This document shows, piece by piece, positions 37,320-45,571 of a DNA stretch of 64,000 nt. This stretch comes from Polaribacter sp. L3A8 (lineage in GTDB: Bacteria > Bacteroidota > Bacteroidia > Flavobacteriales > Flavobacteriaceae). The notes below the pieces were generated by a model. The model did not search any database, was not told the DNA's origin, and saw only the letters and a program-made list of their open reading frames with translations. Numbering within the stretch: position 1 is the first letter of the stretch; each line of letters starts with the position of its first letter. The position numbers and the translations under genes were made by a program. The stretch lies in assembly GCF_009796785.1 (NCBI RefSeq), contig NZ_CP047026.1, forward strand, positions 2,006,001 to 2,070,000. Reading direction: 5' to 3'.

Positions 37320-37880
37320 ATTCAAAAAATAGCATTAGATGCACTGCAAGAAATAAGAATTAAACATAGATGGGAAGCGATTGATGCTGAGAATGATGCT
37401 ATTGAAAACACCAGAAATAAATCTTTAAAATACACCCCAAAACTATTACCTAATGGAGATACTCTCAAACAACTATTAGCTAGAAGCAGATATCTATTAT
37501 ATAAATCAAGTAATAAATGGACTAAAAATCAAGCCATAAGAGCAGAAATACTGTTTGAAAAATATCCTGATATAGAGAAAGCATACAAGTTATGTCAAAA
37601 TCTATCTTGGATATTCAATAACACTACAGACAAAACATCAGCACTTATAAGACTTGCTAAATGGGATGAAAAAGTAAGACAGACACACTTTAAAAGCTTC
37701 AACACTATAGCTAGAACGATGTCGATACATTATAAAAACATCTTAAACTATTTTGATAATCGAAGTACGAATGCATCAGCAGAATCATTCAATGCTAAAA
37801 TTAAAGCCTTTAGAGCACAGTTTAGAGGCGTCAGAAATGTGGATTTTTTCTTATATAGACTTACTACTATTTTTGCGTAA
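37320..37880 (+). pseudogene. ISAon1/ISL3-type transposase, C-terminal remnant
   Basis: Open frame without a start, preceded by a stop at 37317-37319. It reads IQKIALDALQEIRIKHRWEA at the beginning and ends in FDNRSTNASAESFNAKIKAF and RNVDFFLYRLTTIFA, the C-terminal block of the ISL3-like DDE transposase with its catalytic Glu (NASAESFNAK). About 186 of the roughly 300 or more residues expected; the rest is missing. Confidence 0.85.
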
Positions 37881-37910
37881 TTCTTAAATCCCACAACTTT
37901 TTGACTTGAT

Positions 37911-37946
37911 CCCTTTTTGACTTGATCCAGATCAAGTCAAAAAGGG
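37911..37946. repeat. 17-bp perfect inverted repeat at the IS right end
   Basis: CCCTTTTTGACTTGATC (37911-37927), two bases, then its exact reverse complement (37930-37946). The 15-base core TTTTTGACTTGATCC also occurs just before it as part of the IS right end (37898-37912), so three copies of the IS tip are stacked here. Confidence 0.85.
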
Positions 37947-37961
37947 AAATTCGTAAAAACA

Positions 37962-37993
37962 AAAAATCCTTCACATAAATGTAAAGGATTTTA
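37962..37993 (-). terminator. Terminator of tRNA-Val copy 2
   Basis: Same hairpin as at copy 1, with one mismatch in the stem (ATGTAAAGGAT in place of ATGTGAAGGAT). Confidence 0.65.
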
Positions 37994-37996
37994 CTT

Positions 37997-38074
37997 TGGT
38001 GGGCAATGAGGGATTCGAACCCCCGACCCTCTCGGTGTAAACGAGATGCTCTGAACCAACTGAGCTAATTGCCC
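37997..38074 (-). tRNA. tRNA-Val (anticodon UAC), copy 2
   Basis: Identical in all 78 bases to the copy at 33762-33839, including the encoded CCA. The downstream hairpin and upstream promoter boxes are also shared, while the sequence between has drifted. It lies 59 bases beyond the folC stop. Confidence 0.95.
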
Positions 38075-38084
38075 TAAGCGGTTG

Positions 38085-38115
38085 CAAATATACAACACAT
38101 TTTAAATCTACCAAA
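38085..38115 (-). promoter_or_regulatory. tRNA-Val copy 2 promoter
   Basis: TTTG (38112-38115), 19 bases, TATATTTG (38085-38092). The spacer differs from copy 1 at several bases while both boxes are conserved, which supports their function. Confidence 0.75.
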
Positions 38116-38133
38116 CAAAAAGACAACCTTTTT

Positions 38134-39342
38134 TTAAATAATTTCTGCAACAACAAATGTGCTTCCACCAACATAAATGATATCTCCTTGATTAGCATTA
38201 AGTAACGCATTTTCAAAAGCAACTTCTACAGATGAATATTTTTTTCCTATTAAACCAAATTCTTTTGCCTTGTCTTGTAAAACAACTTCAGACATCCCTC
38301 TTGGAATATCTGGCTTACAAAAATAGTATTCAGCTTCCTTTGGAAAGAGTGGTAAAACCTCTTCTAATTTCTTATCAGAAACTACACCTAAAACAAAATG
38401 TCTTTTTTTAAAGGTTTCTTTTTTTAATTGATCGAGTACAATACTCAACCCATCTTTATTATGGGCGGTATCACAAATTACTTTTGGATTCTCTTGTAAT
38501 ATTTGCCATCTACCTTTTAGGTTGGTATTTTTTACAACATTCAATAATCCTTTTTCGATATTTTCTGTTGATATAGTAAAACCTGTTAACTTCTTAATAG
38601 CAGCAACGGCAGTTTTTGTGTTTTTTTGCTGATAATCGCCCAACAAATCTGTTTTATAGCTTTTAGCATCATTAGAAGCAAAAGAAATAGGCGCTTTGCA
38701 CTCTTCCGCCTTAGCGATAAAAACACTTTTTACAGCTTCTTGTTCTTCCCCTATTACAACAGGAATTTTGTTTTTAATAATACCTGCTTTCTCAAAAGCT
38801 ATTTCTGGTAATGTTTCTCCTAAAAATTGTGTATGGTCTAAACCGATGTTTGTAATTACAGAAACTTCTGGGGTAATAATGTTTGTAGAATCTAATCTTC
38901 CCCCTAAACCAACTTCAATAATAGCAATATCTACTTTTTCTTCAGCAAAATAATCAAAAGCCAACCCCACTGTCATTTCAAAAAAGGACAGTCTTTGTTT
39001 TTCTAAAAAAACTTTGTGCTGTTCTATAAAAGAGGAAACTTTCTTTTCAGAAATTTCAGCTCCATTAATTCTAATTCTTTCGGTAAAGTTTTTTAAGTGA
39101 GGAGATGTATACAACCCCACTTTATAACCCGCTTCTTGCAAAATAGAAGCTAACATGTGACTTGTAGAACCTTTTCCGTTTGTACCACCAACGTGAATTG
39201 ATTTAAACTTTTTTTCTGGAAAATTTAATTCTTTAGAAAGTACTAAAGTATTGGTTAAGTCTTTTTTGAATGCTATTTTACCTTCTCTTTGGTACATCGG
39301 TAATTGTGCAAACATCCAATCTAATGTTTGTTGATAATTCAT
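38134..39342 (-). CDS. folC: Bifunctional folylpolyglutamate synthase / dihydrofolate synthase
   Basis: 402-residue Mur-ligase-type ATP enzyme adding glutamate to dihydropteroate and folates. HVGGTNGKGSTSHMLASIL (about 51-69) is the P-loop, GLYTSPHLKNFTERIRING the substrate loop, ITNIGLDHTQFLG and CDTAHNKDGL further signatures. It follows tonB by 17 bases, so it is probably transcribed with exbB-exbD-tonB. Confidence 0.95.
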   Translation of the reverse strand: MNYQQTLDWMFAQLPMYQREGKIAFKKDLTNTLVLSKELNFPEKKFKSIHVGGTNGKGSTSHMLASILQEAGYKVGLYTSPHLKNFTERIRINGAEISEKKVSSFIEQHKVFLEKQRLSFFEMTVGLAFDYFAEEKVDIAIIEVGLGGRLDSTNIITPEVSVITNIGLDHTQFLGETLPEIAFEKAGIIKNKIPVVIGEEQEAVKSVFIAKAEECKAPISFASNDAKSYKTDLLGDYQQKNTKTAVAAIKKLTGFTISTENIEKGLLNVVKNTNLKGRWQILQENPKVICDTAHNKDGLSIVLDQLKKETFKKRHFVLGVVSDKKLEEVLPLFPKEAEYYFCKPDIPRGMSEVVLQDKAKEFGLIGKKYSSVEVAFENALLNANQGDIIYVGGSTFVVAEII

Positions 39343-39359
39343 ACGACAAAAATACGTGA

Positions 39360-40247
39360 TTATTTAGACAAAGAAAACTTATAAATAATAGTTCCTACTT
39401 GGTTTGCAGGTGCTTTATCATCAGAATTCCACTTAGTACTTAAGGCTGCTTCTTTTGCCGCTTTAAGCAAACAAGAAGCTGTATTAGTACTTCCTTTATG
39501 GCCTGGTTTTGCAAAAATTACTTTTCCGTTTTTATCTACTTGAATCTGCACTACAACTGTACCTTCTTCTTGACAATCAGGTTGTACTTTTGGCTTAGAA
39601 AGGGCTTTTCTACCAGCTAAATTATAATCGCCACCAGAACCACTTCCTGTATTTCCATAGTATTTAGAAGAGCTTGGATCTCCATCTTCTTTCCCTTTTA
39701 CACCTGGTTTAGTATCATCTCCTTCTCCCTGAGGTTTTCCATCGGAAGCATTTCCATTTAATAAATTATTTAAAGCGTCTTGCGTTGCTTTTGATGGTTT
39801 CGGTTTTGGTTTTTCTTTAGGAATTTCTTTTTTAACCTCTTCTTTTACTACTTTTTTAACTTCTTTCTTCTTTTCTACAACCTTTTTAACCGCCTCTTTC
39901 TTAACCTCTTTTACTTTCTCTACAATAGGCACTTCCTTTGTAGTTTCTTCTGTAATAAGATCTTCTTTAACAATTTCCTTAGGCGTTTCTTTCACTTCTT
40001 CTTCAACAACTTCCTCTTCTACAACCTTTTGTTCTTCTACTTCTTTTGGCGCAGAAATTTTCTTTGTATCCTTTACAGGTTCTCCGCTTCCAACATCTGA
40101 AGTTCCAAAATTAATAGCCAAACCGTATTCTTCTGGCGGATCTAAATAATGCATTCCATAGTTAAAAATCCCGAAGATTAAAAGCAGCAGAATAACTGCT
40201 GTTATCGCAGCAGATTTACGTTTGTATGTTGTATCTAATATTTGCAT
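39360..40247 (-). CDS. tonB: TonB-family energy transducer
   Basis: 295 residues. One membrane anchor at about 14-33, then a long Lys/Glu/Val-rich periplasmic spacer (about 60-155, repeated KEV/EEV/VVEK units) and a glycine-rich hinge. The C-terminal domain (about 222-295: EEGTVVVQIQVDKNGKVIFAKPG) is a TonB/TolA-like fold. With exbD and exbB upstream it transmits proton-motive force to the outer membrane; TonB versus TolA-like role is not settled. Confidence 0.87.
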   Translation of the reverse strand: MQILDTTYKRKSAAITAVILLLLIFGIFNYGMHYLDPPEEYGLAINFGTSDVGSGEPVKDTKKISAPKEVEEQKVVEEEVVEEEVKETPKEIVKEDLITEETTKEVPIVEKVKEVKKEAVKKVVEKKKEVKKVVKEEVKKEIPKEKPKPKPSKATQDALNNLLNGNASDGKPQGEGDDTKPGVKGKEDGDPSSSKYYGNTGSGSGGDYNLAGRKALSKPKVQPDCQEEGTVVVQIQVDKNGKVIFAKPGHKGSTNTASCLLKAAKEAALSTKWNSDDKAPANQVGTIIYKFSLSK

Positions 40248-40269
40248 TTTTATAGTGTACCTAGAAAAT

Positions 40270-40662
40270 TTATTTCCCTTTTACAGCCAAAATCATTTTT
40301 AACTTGTTCTTATTTGCAATATCAATTACTTGCATTACATTTTTATAAGGCACGTCTTGATCTCCTCTAATTATAATCGTTTTCTTTTTATCAGCGCCAA
40401 CACTTTTCAGTATTTCACTTTCTAAACTAGATGCACTTACTTTTGTTTTATCAATATAAAAAAAGGATTCATTTGTTATTGATACTGCCACAGATTTGTT
40501 GTTTTCTGTTTGTCCTCCTGCTTTTGGCAACAAAACATCAATAGCACTTACAGTTACTAAAGTTGATGTGAGCATAAAAAATATCAACAATAAAAAAACA
40601 ATATCCGTCATTGACGACATATTGAATGTTGGATCTACTTTATTTCTTCCTCGTAAATTCAT
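40270..40662 (-). CDS. exbD: ExbD/TolR biopolymer transport protein
   Basis: 130 residues: N-terminal cytoplasmic LRGRNKVDPTFNMSSMTDIVFLLLIFFMLTS with the membrane helix and its essential Asp (TDIVFLLLIFF), then a small periplasmic domain. Forms the proton channel with ExbB. Normal length. Confidence 0.93.
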   Translation of the reverse strand: MNLRGRNKVDPTFNMSSMTDIVFLLLIFFMLTSTLVTVSAIDVLLPKAGGQTENNKSVAVSITNESFFYIDKTKVSASSLESEILKSVGADKKKTIIIRGDQDVPYKNVMQVIDIANKNKLKMILAVKGK

Positions 40663-40750
40663 ACCTTGTATTCAAAGTTTAAAATTCAATATTCAAAAAT
40701 TTAAGGTTCAACAAAAAACTTTGAACCAGAAACTTTAAACCTCGAACTAT
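40663..40750. repeat. Imperfect palindromic repeat between exbB and exbD
   Basis: The 88-base gap is built of variants of TTCAAAGTTTAAA. GGTTCAA (40703-40709) pairs with TTGAACC (about 40722-40728), and CAAAGTTTAAAATTC has a near-reverse complement GAAACTTTAAACCTCG. It can fold as a hairpin between two co-transcribed genes. Same style as 24049-24148 but with different bases. Confidence 0.7.
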
Positions 40751-41440
40751 TTATACTGGTTCGTTTAATAAATCTAAAAACTCAACAGATTTTGCCTCCA
40801 TTTGATACACTACTTTATCGGTTCTTACCACCAAATGATTGTAAGTAATATAGGCAATAATACCTACAATTAAACCTGCAACTGTTGTTGTCATCGCCGT
40901 ATACAAACCATCAGAAAGTAGTTTTATATCGATTTGACCTCCTGCATTTGCAATTTCATGAATCGCTACAATCATACCGATTACGGTTCCTAAAAAACCA
41001 ATCATTGGCGCTGCACCTGCAATAGTTGCTAAGACACTTACATTCTTTTCTAGTTGATACACTTCTAGTTTTCCGGCCGTCTCAATTGCTTTATTGATAT
41101 CATCCAAAGGTTTCCCAATTCTAGAAATACCTTTACCAATTAATCTTGCAGTTGGGGTATTTTTACTTTTACAAAGCGCATCTGCAGATTCTAGCTTGCC
41201 GTTAGAAACAAAATCTTTAATTTGATTCATAAAGTTTTCATCAATTTTAGACGCCGCTTTTATGGCAAAAAAGCGTTCAAAATAAATATACAAGGCAACC
41301 GTTAACAGCACAAAAAGTAGTGCTATAATTATTTGACCACCTAAACCACCATCCATAATCAAATTATAGATTGAAAGCGTTTTTTCTTCAGAAATAGCTT
41401 CTTCTAAAATTTCTTTATTCTCTTGAAAAAATGACAACAT
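40751..41440 (-). CDS. exbB: MotA/TolQ/ExbB proton channel protein
   Basis: 229 residues with three membrane helices (about 35-53, 128-150 and 170-190). SVLATIAGAAPMIGFLGTVIGMI and TAMTTTVAGLIVGIIAYITYN are the conserved TolQ/ExbB helices. First gene of the exbB-exbD-tonB-folC unit. Confidence 0.92.
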   Translation of the reverse strand: MLSFFQENKEILEEAISEEKTLSIYNLIMDGGLGGQIIIALLFVLLTVALYIYFERFFAIKAASKIDENFMNQIKDFVSNGKLESADALCKSKNTPTARLIGKGISRIGKPLDDINKAIETAGKLEVYQLEKNVSVLATIAGAAPMIGFLGTVIGMIVAIHEIANAGGQIDIKLLSDGLYTAMTTTVAGLIVGIIAYITYNHLVVRTDKVVYQMEAKSVEFLDLLNEPV

Positions 41441-41529
41441 TTAATTCTCTTTTTAAGTTCTAATTAAGTAACGACTATTCCTTTTTTAAATTGTTTCAAC
41501 CCAAAAAGAATAGATTTATTTTTAACATC

Positions 41530-41568
41530 AAAAAAAATGCCATTCTGTATTAAAACAAAATGACATTT
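41530..41568 (-). terminator. Terminator after nhaD
   Basis: A 13-bp stem with two G:T pairs (AAATGTCATTTTG / CAGAATGGCATTT on the minus strand), 8-base loop, then eight T. Confidence 0.8.
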
Positions 41569-41588
41569 CTATATTTATTTTTTATCTA

Positions 41589-42989
41589 TTAAAATAATGA
41601 TCTTGTAATCATAAATGCAGCAGAACCTACCAAAAACCCAACTAAGGCTAACCAAGATATTTTTTTAAAGTACCAGAAGAAATCTATTTTCTCCATTCCC
41701 ATTGCTACAACTCCAGCAGCAGAACCAATAATTAACATTGACCCTCCAGTACCTGCAGAAAATGCAATAAAATGCCACAACTCATTATCTATTGGCTCAG
41801 AAAACATACCTAAACTCGCTGCAACCAAAGGTACATTATCTATTACTGCAGAACCTACACCTAATAATAATACTACCAAATCAGAAACACCTGTTACTCC
41901 AGGCACGTGTAATTCTGTTCCCATCATTGGTATTGTTTCTTGCAAAGTTGAAGCAAAATTAAATAGAATCCCTAAAGACTCTAATGCTGCAACAGCCATT
42001 AATATACCTAAGAAAAACAAAATACTAGGCATTTCAATTTTCGATAATGAATGATGTACAGGACTATGATGTGCTTGTTCATCTGATTCTTCTGAATCGA
42101 AACTAGAGATAGAAAACTTAGATCTACTGTAAATCTCTGCAAATGTTGCAACCACAGCTAAAGATAACATCATACCAACATAAGGAGGTAAATGTGTAAC
42201 TGTTTTAAAAATTGGTACAAAAACAATGGCTCCTAAACCTAAATACAACATTCTTGCACTATGAGGACTTTTTGCTTTTTCTTCTTCCTCTTCAAAATCT
42301 ATTTCACCCTTAAAGGCTGGTAAGAAAGATGCAATAAAAGTAGGTACTGCCATACATAATAATGAAGGCAATAGTAAGTATTCTACTAATTTTAATGTAG
42401 TTACTTTTTTACCGATCCAAAGCATTGTTGTAGTAACATCTCCAATAGGAGACCAAGCACCACCAGCATTAGCTGCAATAATAATTAAACCTGCAAACCA
42501 GATTCTCTCATCTCTGTTTTTAACAATTTTCTGTAAAATAGAAATTAAGACAATTGTTGCAGTTAAGTTATCTATAATTGCAGATAAAATAAAAGCAAGG
42601 ATAGAAAAAATCCATAAAATCTTAGACTTCTTTTTTGTTTTCACATATCCTTTTATAGTAGAAAAACCATCAAAATAATCAATAATTTCAACAATAGTCA
42701 TAGCTCCTAAAAGGAAAACTAAAATCTCTGCTGTTTTACCTAAATGATGCAACAATGTTTCCTCTACCATGTGTAATTTCTCTTCATGCCCAAAAGAAGC
42801 AAAACCATCAACCAAACTATGTTTACTAGAATCAAACCATTGCGTAAAATTATCTACACCAAGAGCTACTAATGCCCAACAAAACGCCATCATTATCAGC
42901 GCTGGAATTAATTTATCTAATTTTATGTTATGCTCTAAAGTAATGGCTAAATACCCCATTACAAATACAATAATAATTACTGATTCCAT
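41589..42989 (-). CDS. nhaD: NhaD-type Na+/H+ antiporter
   Basis: 466 residues, about 12 membrane segments, ion transporter superfamily. NAGGAWSPIGDVTTTMLWIGKK is the NhaD signature; SAIIDNLTATIVLI and GVGSAVIDNVPLVAASLGM are the two IDN repeats. A sodium extruder fits a marine organism. Follows the amino-acid dehydrogenase gene by 22 bases, likely co-transcribed. Confidence 0.93.
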   Translation of the reverse strand: MESVIIIVFVMGYLAITLEHNIKLDKLIPALIMMAFCWALVALGVDNFTQWFDSSKHSLVDGFASFGHEEKLHMVEETLLHHLGKTAEILVFLLGAMTIVEIIDYFDGFSTIKGYVKTKKKSKILWIFSILAFILSAIIDNLTATIVLISILQKIVKNRDERIWFAGLIIIAANAGGAWSPIGDVTTTMLWIGKKVTTLKLVEYLLLPSLLCMAVPTFIASFLPAFKGEIDFEEEEEKAKSPHSARMLYLGLGAIVFVPIFKTVTHLPPYVGMMLSLAVVATFAEIYSRSKFSISSFDSEESDEQAHHSPVHHSLSKIEMPSILFFLGILMAVAALESLGILFNFASTLQETIPMMGTELHVPGVTGVSDLVVLLLGVGSAVIDNVPLVAASLGMFSEPIDNELWHFIAFSAGTGGSMLIIGSAAGVVAMGMEKIDFFWYFKKISWLALVGFLVGSAAFMITRSLF

Positions 42990-43011
42990 TTTAGTTACTT
43001 ATTTATTTAAT

Positions 43012-44238
43012 TTATATCAATTCTTTAAGCGCTATTTCAAACGCTGTTTCACTTATTTTTGTTTTTGATGCATTTTTAGCAAATGTTCTTTGCAATGCTC
43101 TTTTTATGGTGTTTGAGGTATCTTCAAAAATAGCTTCGTCTGTCATTTCTACTCTTCTTTCCATGAAATACGCAAAAACTCTTGCCATACCACAATTGGA
43201 AATAAAATCTGGAATTAGACTCACTTTTTTATCTGTATCTTCCATTATAGAACCAAAGAAAATTTCTTTATCTGCAAACGGAACATTTGCTCCGCAAGAA
43301 ATAATTTCTAAACCCGCTTCTATCATTTGATTAATTTGCTCTTGTTTTACCAATCTTGACGCTGCACAAGGTGCAAAAACCTCACAAGATAAATTCCAAA
43401 TTCGCTCATTAATCTCTTCAAAAGGAATCATATTTTCAGCAACCAATGTATTACCATTTTTATGTAAAAATAATTCTTTTATCTCTTTAAAAGAAAAACC
43501 ATCTTCATTAATTACTCCTCCAACTCTATCAATAATCCCCACAACTTTGGCTCCCATTTGCGCTAAATAATACGCTGCTGCAGAACCTACATTTCCAAAA
43601 CCTTGCACAATTGCTCTTTTACCAACAATTGATCCTCCATAAATATCGTAATAATGGCGTGCAGCTTCTGCAACACCAAAACCAGTAATCATATCGGCAA
43701 TTGTAAATTTAACAGAAACATCAGGAGAATATTTATTATTTTCAATAACTTTTATTACACCATGTCTTAATTGTCCTATTCTGTTAATTTTATCGGCTTC
43801 TGTAGGTTTAAAATAACCATTAAAAACCCCTTCTTGCGGATGCCAAACGCCAACATCCTCCGTCATTGGTATTACTTCATGAATCTCATCTACATTTAAA
43901 TCACCACCTGTTCCGTAATAACTCTTTAATAATGGAGACACCACTTTATACCAACGCTCTAAAACTCCTTTTTTACGAGGATCATTAGGATTAAAATTTA
44001 TACCAGATTTTGCACCTCCAATTGCAGGTCCAGAAACGGTAAATTTAACTTCCATTGTTTTCGCTAAAGACAGAACTTCATTCATATCTAAACCCTCTCT
44101 CATTCTTGTACCACCACCTGCTGCACCTCCTCTAAGAGAATTTATTACGGTCCAACCTTCTGCTTCTGTCTCAGAATCTTTCCAATTAAAAACTATTTCG
44201 GGCTGCTTATTCTCGTATATCTTTAATAATTCTTTCAT
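43012..44238 (-). CDS. Glu/Leu/Phe/Val family amino-acid dehydrogenase
   Basis: 408 residues. GGAAGGGTRMREGL, then GPAIGGAKSGINFNP with the catalytic Lys, YYGTGGDLNVDEIHEV with the catalytic Asp, and the Rossmann motif VQGFGNVGSAAAYYLAQMG (about 213-231). Could be a glutamate or branched-chain amino-acid dehydrogenase; the dinucleotide motif looks more like glutamate dehydrogenase, the length lies between. I leave the substrate open. Confidence 0.87.
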   Translation of the reverse strand: MKELLKIYENKQPEIVFNWKDSETEAEGWTVINSLRGGAAGGGTRMREGLDMNEVLSLAKTMEVKFTVSGPAIGGAKSGINFNPNDPRKKGVLERWYKVVSPLLKSYYGTGGDLNVDEIHEVIPMTEDVGVWHPQEGVFNGYFKPTEADKINRIGQLRHGVIKVIENNKYSPDVSVKFTIADMITGFGVAEAARHYYDIYGGSIVGKRAIVQGFGNVGSAAAYYLAQMGAKVVGIIDRVGGVINEDGFSFKEIKELFLHKNGNTLVAENMIPFEEINERIWNLSCEVFAPCAASRLVKQEQINQMIEAGLEIISCGANVPFADKEIFFGSIMEDTDKKVSLIPDFISNCGMARVFAYFMERRVEMTDEAIFEDTSNTIKRALQRTFAKNASKTKISETAFEIALKELI

Positions 44239-44302
44239 TATAAAATTTTAAATAGATTCACTTTTCCTTTTTGTTTTTTCAAACAATTTTAATTTTATGT
44301 TA

Positions 44303-44323
44303 AAATCCCCTTCAGGGGAAAAG
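44303..44323 (-). terminator. Possible terminator after anmK
   Basis: TCCCC, 4-base loop, GGGGA followed on the minus strand by TTTT. It lies about 95 bases beyond the anmK stop and before the dehydrogenase. Confidence 0.45.
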
Positions 44324-44413
44324 TTAAAGTTGATTCATTTTAAAAAGTTATTAGATTTATATACTATTGATACCCTACAAACTTACAGTAAAAAAATGAT
44401 TGTTCAAATTTTT

Positions 44414-45481
44414 TTATTTTCTATTCGGATAAAAAATTTCACCTGCAGAATGATTTTTACTCGCTCCAGTTACAGACTTTAAACAATTCACCTTTCCTAC
44501 ACTACATAAGACCCCTAAAAACGCAAAAATAAGCGCTTCTTTAAAGTCTATTATTTTACTACTTGTTAACGTAATTTTAATATGAGCATAAAACTCCATC
44601 CTTTCCACTAAAAAAGAATTAAAAACACCACCTCCGGTTATTAAAACGGAATTGCTACCTACAATAACTTTACTTATTTGCATAGCAACATGCTCTACAA
44701 AAGTTCTTAATATAGATGGTATATCTGTTTCTAATTTATCTATTAAAGGAAATATAATTTCTTTTACCCATTCTAAACCTAAAGATTTTGGCGGTGCTTT
44801 TTTATAAAATGAAAGTGCATTTAATGCTGCTAAAAGTTCTTTGTTAATTTTTCCTTTTGATGCAATTTTTCCAGATTCATCATAATCTAACCCTAATTTA
44901 TTAGCATAAAAATTTAAAACAATATTTACAGGACAAATATCATACGCAATTCTTATCCCTTCTTTATTGAAAGAAATATTAGAAAAACCACCTAAATTTA
45001 AACAATAACTGTAGTTAGAAAACAACAATTCATCACCAATAGGCACCAAAGGCGCACCTTGTCCGCCTAGTTTTACATCTTGTGTTCTAAAATCGCAAAT
45101 AACTTTTTGGTGAATTGCATTTGCAATTATTTGTCCATCGCCTACCTGAAGCGTAATTCCGTCTTGGGGCTGATGCAAAACTGTATGTCCATGAGAAGCA
45201 ACAAAATCGATGTTATGAATCTGAAATTTATCAATAAAATCACAAATTATCTCACCTAAAAGTTTACCATAGTTAAGGTTTAAGTCTTTTAAAGCATCCG
45301 AAGAAAAATTGATTGCCTCCTGTAAAGTCGACTTCCATTTTTCTGAATACGAAACAGTTTCTGAATGTATAATATCAAAATTTTGATACTTATTTTTATC
45401 AAATTTCACATACACCAAATCAACCCCATCTAGAGATGTACCCGACATTAAACCTATTACAAAAACCTCACCATTATTCAT
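44414..45481 (-). CDS. anmK: Anhydro-N-acetylmuramic acid kinase
   Basis: 355 residues, ASKHA fold. FVIGLMSGTSLDGVDLVYV (about 7-25) is the AnmK phosphate loop, FRTQDVKLGGQGAPLVPIGD the signature block, and LITGGGVFNSFLVERM the adenosine site. Recycles murein by making MurNAc-6-phosphate. Divergent from the acyl-CoA dehydrogenase. Confidence 0.95.
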   Translation of the reverse strand: MNNGEVFVIGLMSGTSLDGVDLVYVKFDKNKYQNFDIIHSETVSYSEKWKSTLQEAINFSSDALKDLNLNYGKLLGEIICDFIDKFQIHNIDFVASHGHTVLHQPQDGITLQVGDGQIIANAIHQKVICDFRTQDVKLGGQGAPLVPIGDELLFSNYSYCLNLGGFSNISFNKEGIRIAYDICPVNIVLNFYANKLGLDYDESGKIASKGKINKELLAALNALSFYKKAPPKSLGLEWVKEIIFPLIDKLETDIPSILRTFVEHVAMQISKVIVGSNSVLITGGGVFNSFLVERMEFYAHIKITLTSSKIIDFKEALIFAFLGVLCSVGKVNCLKSVTGASKNHSAGEIFYPNRK

Positions 45482-45505
45482 ATCTGTAAAATTAATAAAA
45501 GTCTA

Positions 45506-45536
45506 TTGTAAATATGTTACGAAATCGATATATTTG
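45506..45536 (+). promoter_or_regulatory. Promoter of the acyl-CoA dehydrogenase gene
   Basis: TTG (45506-45508), 20 bases, TATATTTG (45529-45536), 35 bases before the ATG. Confidence 0.7.
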
Positions 45537-45571
45537 AACTCAAATATTACGAATCTAATAAAAATATACAG

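Larger units (their letters stand above)
35334..37912 (+). mobile_element. Degenerate ISAon1/ISL3-type insertion sequence interrupted by foreign DNA
   Basis: The left end (35334-35357) begins GGATCAA and continues CACAAAGAATTGTGG; the right end (37889-37912) read in reverse begins GGATCAAGTCAAAAAGTTGTGG, agreeing at about 18 of the first 22 positions. Inside lie an N-region remnant (35366 on) and the transposase C-terminus (37320-37880), in the right order and strand, but the middle of the transposase is missing and is replaced by about 1.4-1.6 kb holding the SnoaL-like gene. No target duplication was found. Confidence 0.7.

Noticed and set aside
37997..38074. Second tRNA-Val as a pseudogene or attachment-site remnant
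   Set aside because: It is full length and identical to copy 1, with conserved promoter boxes, so it is probably functional.
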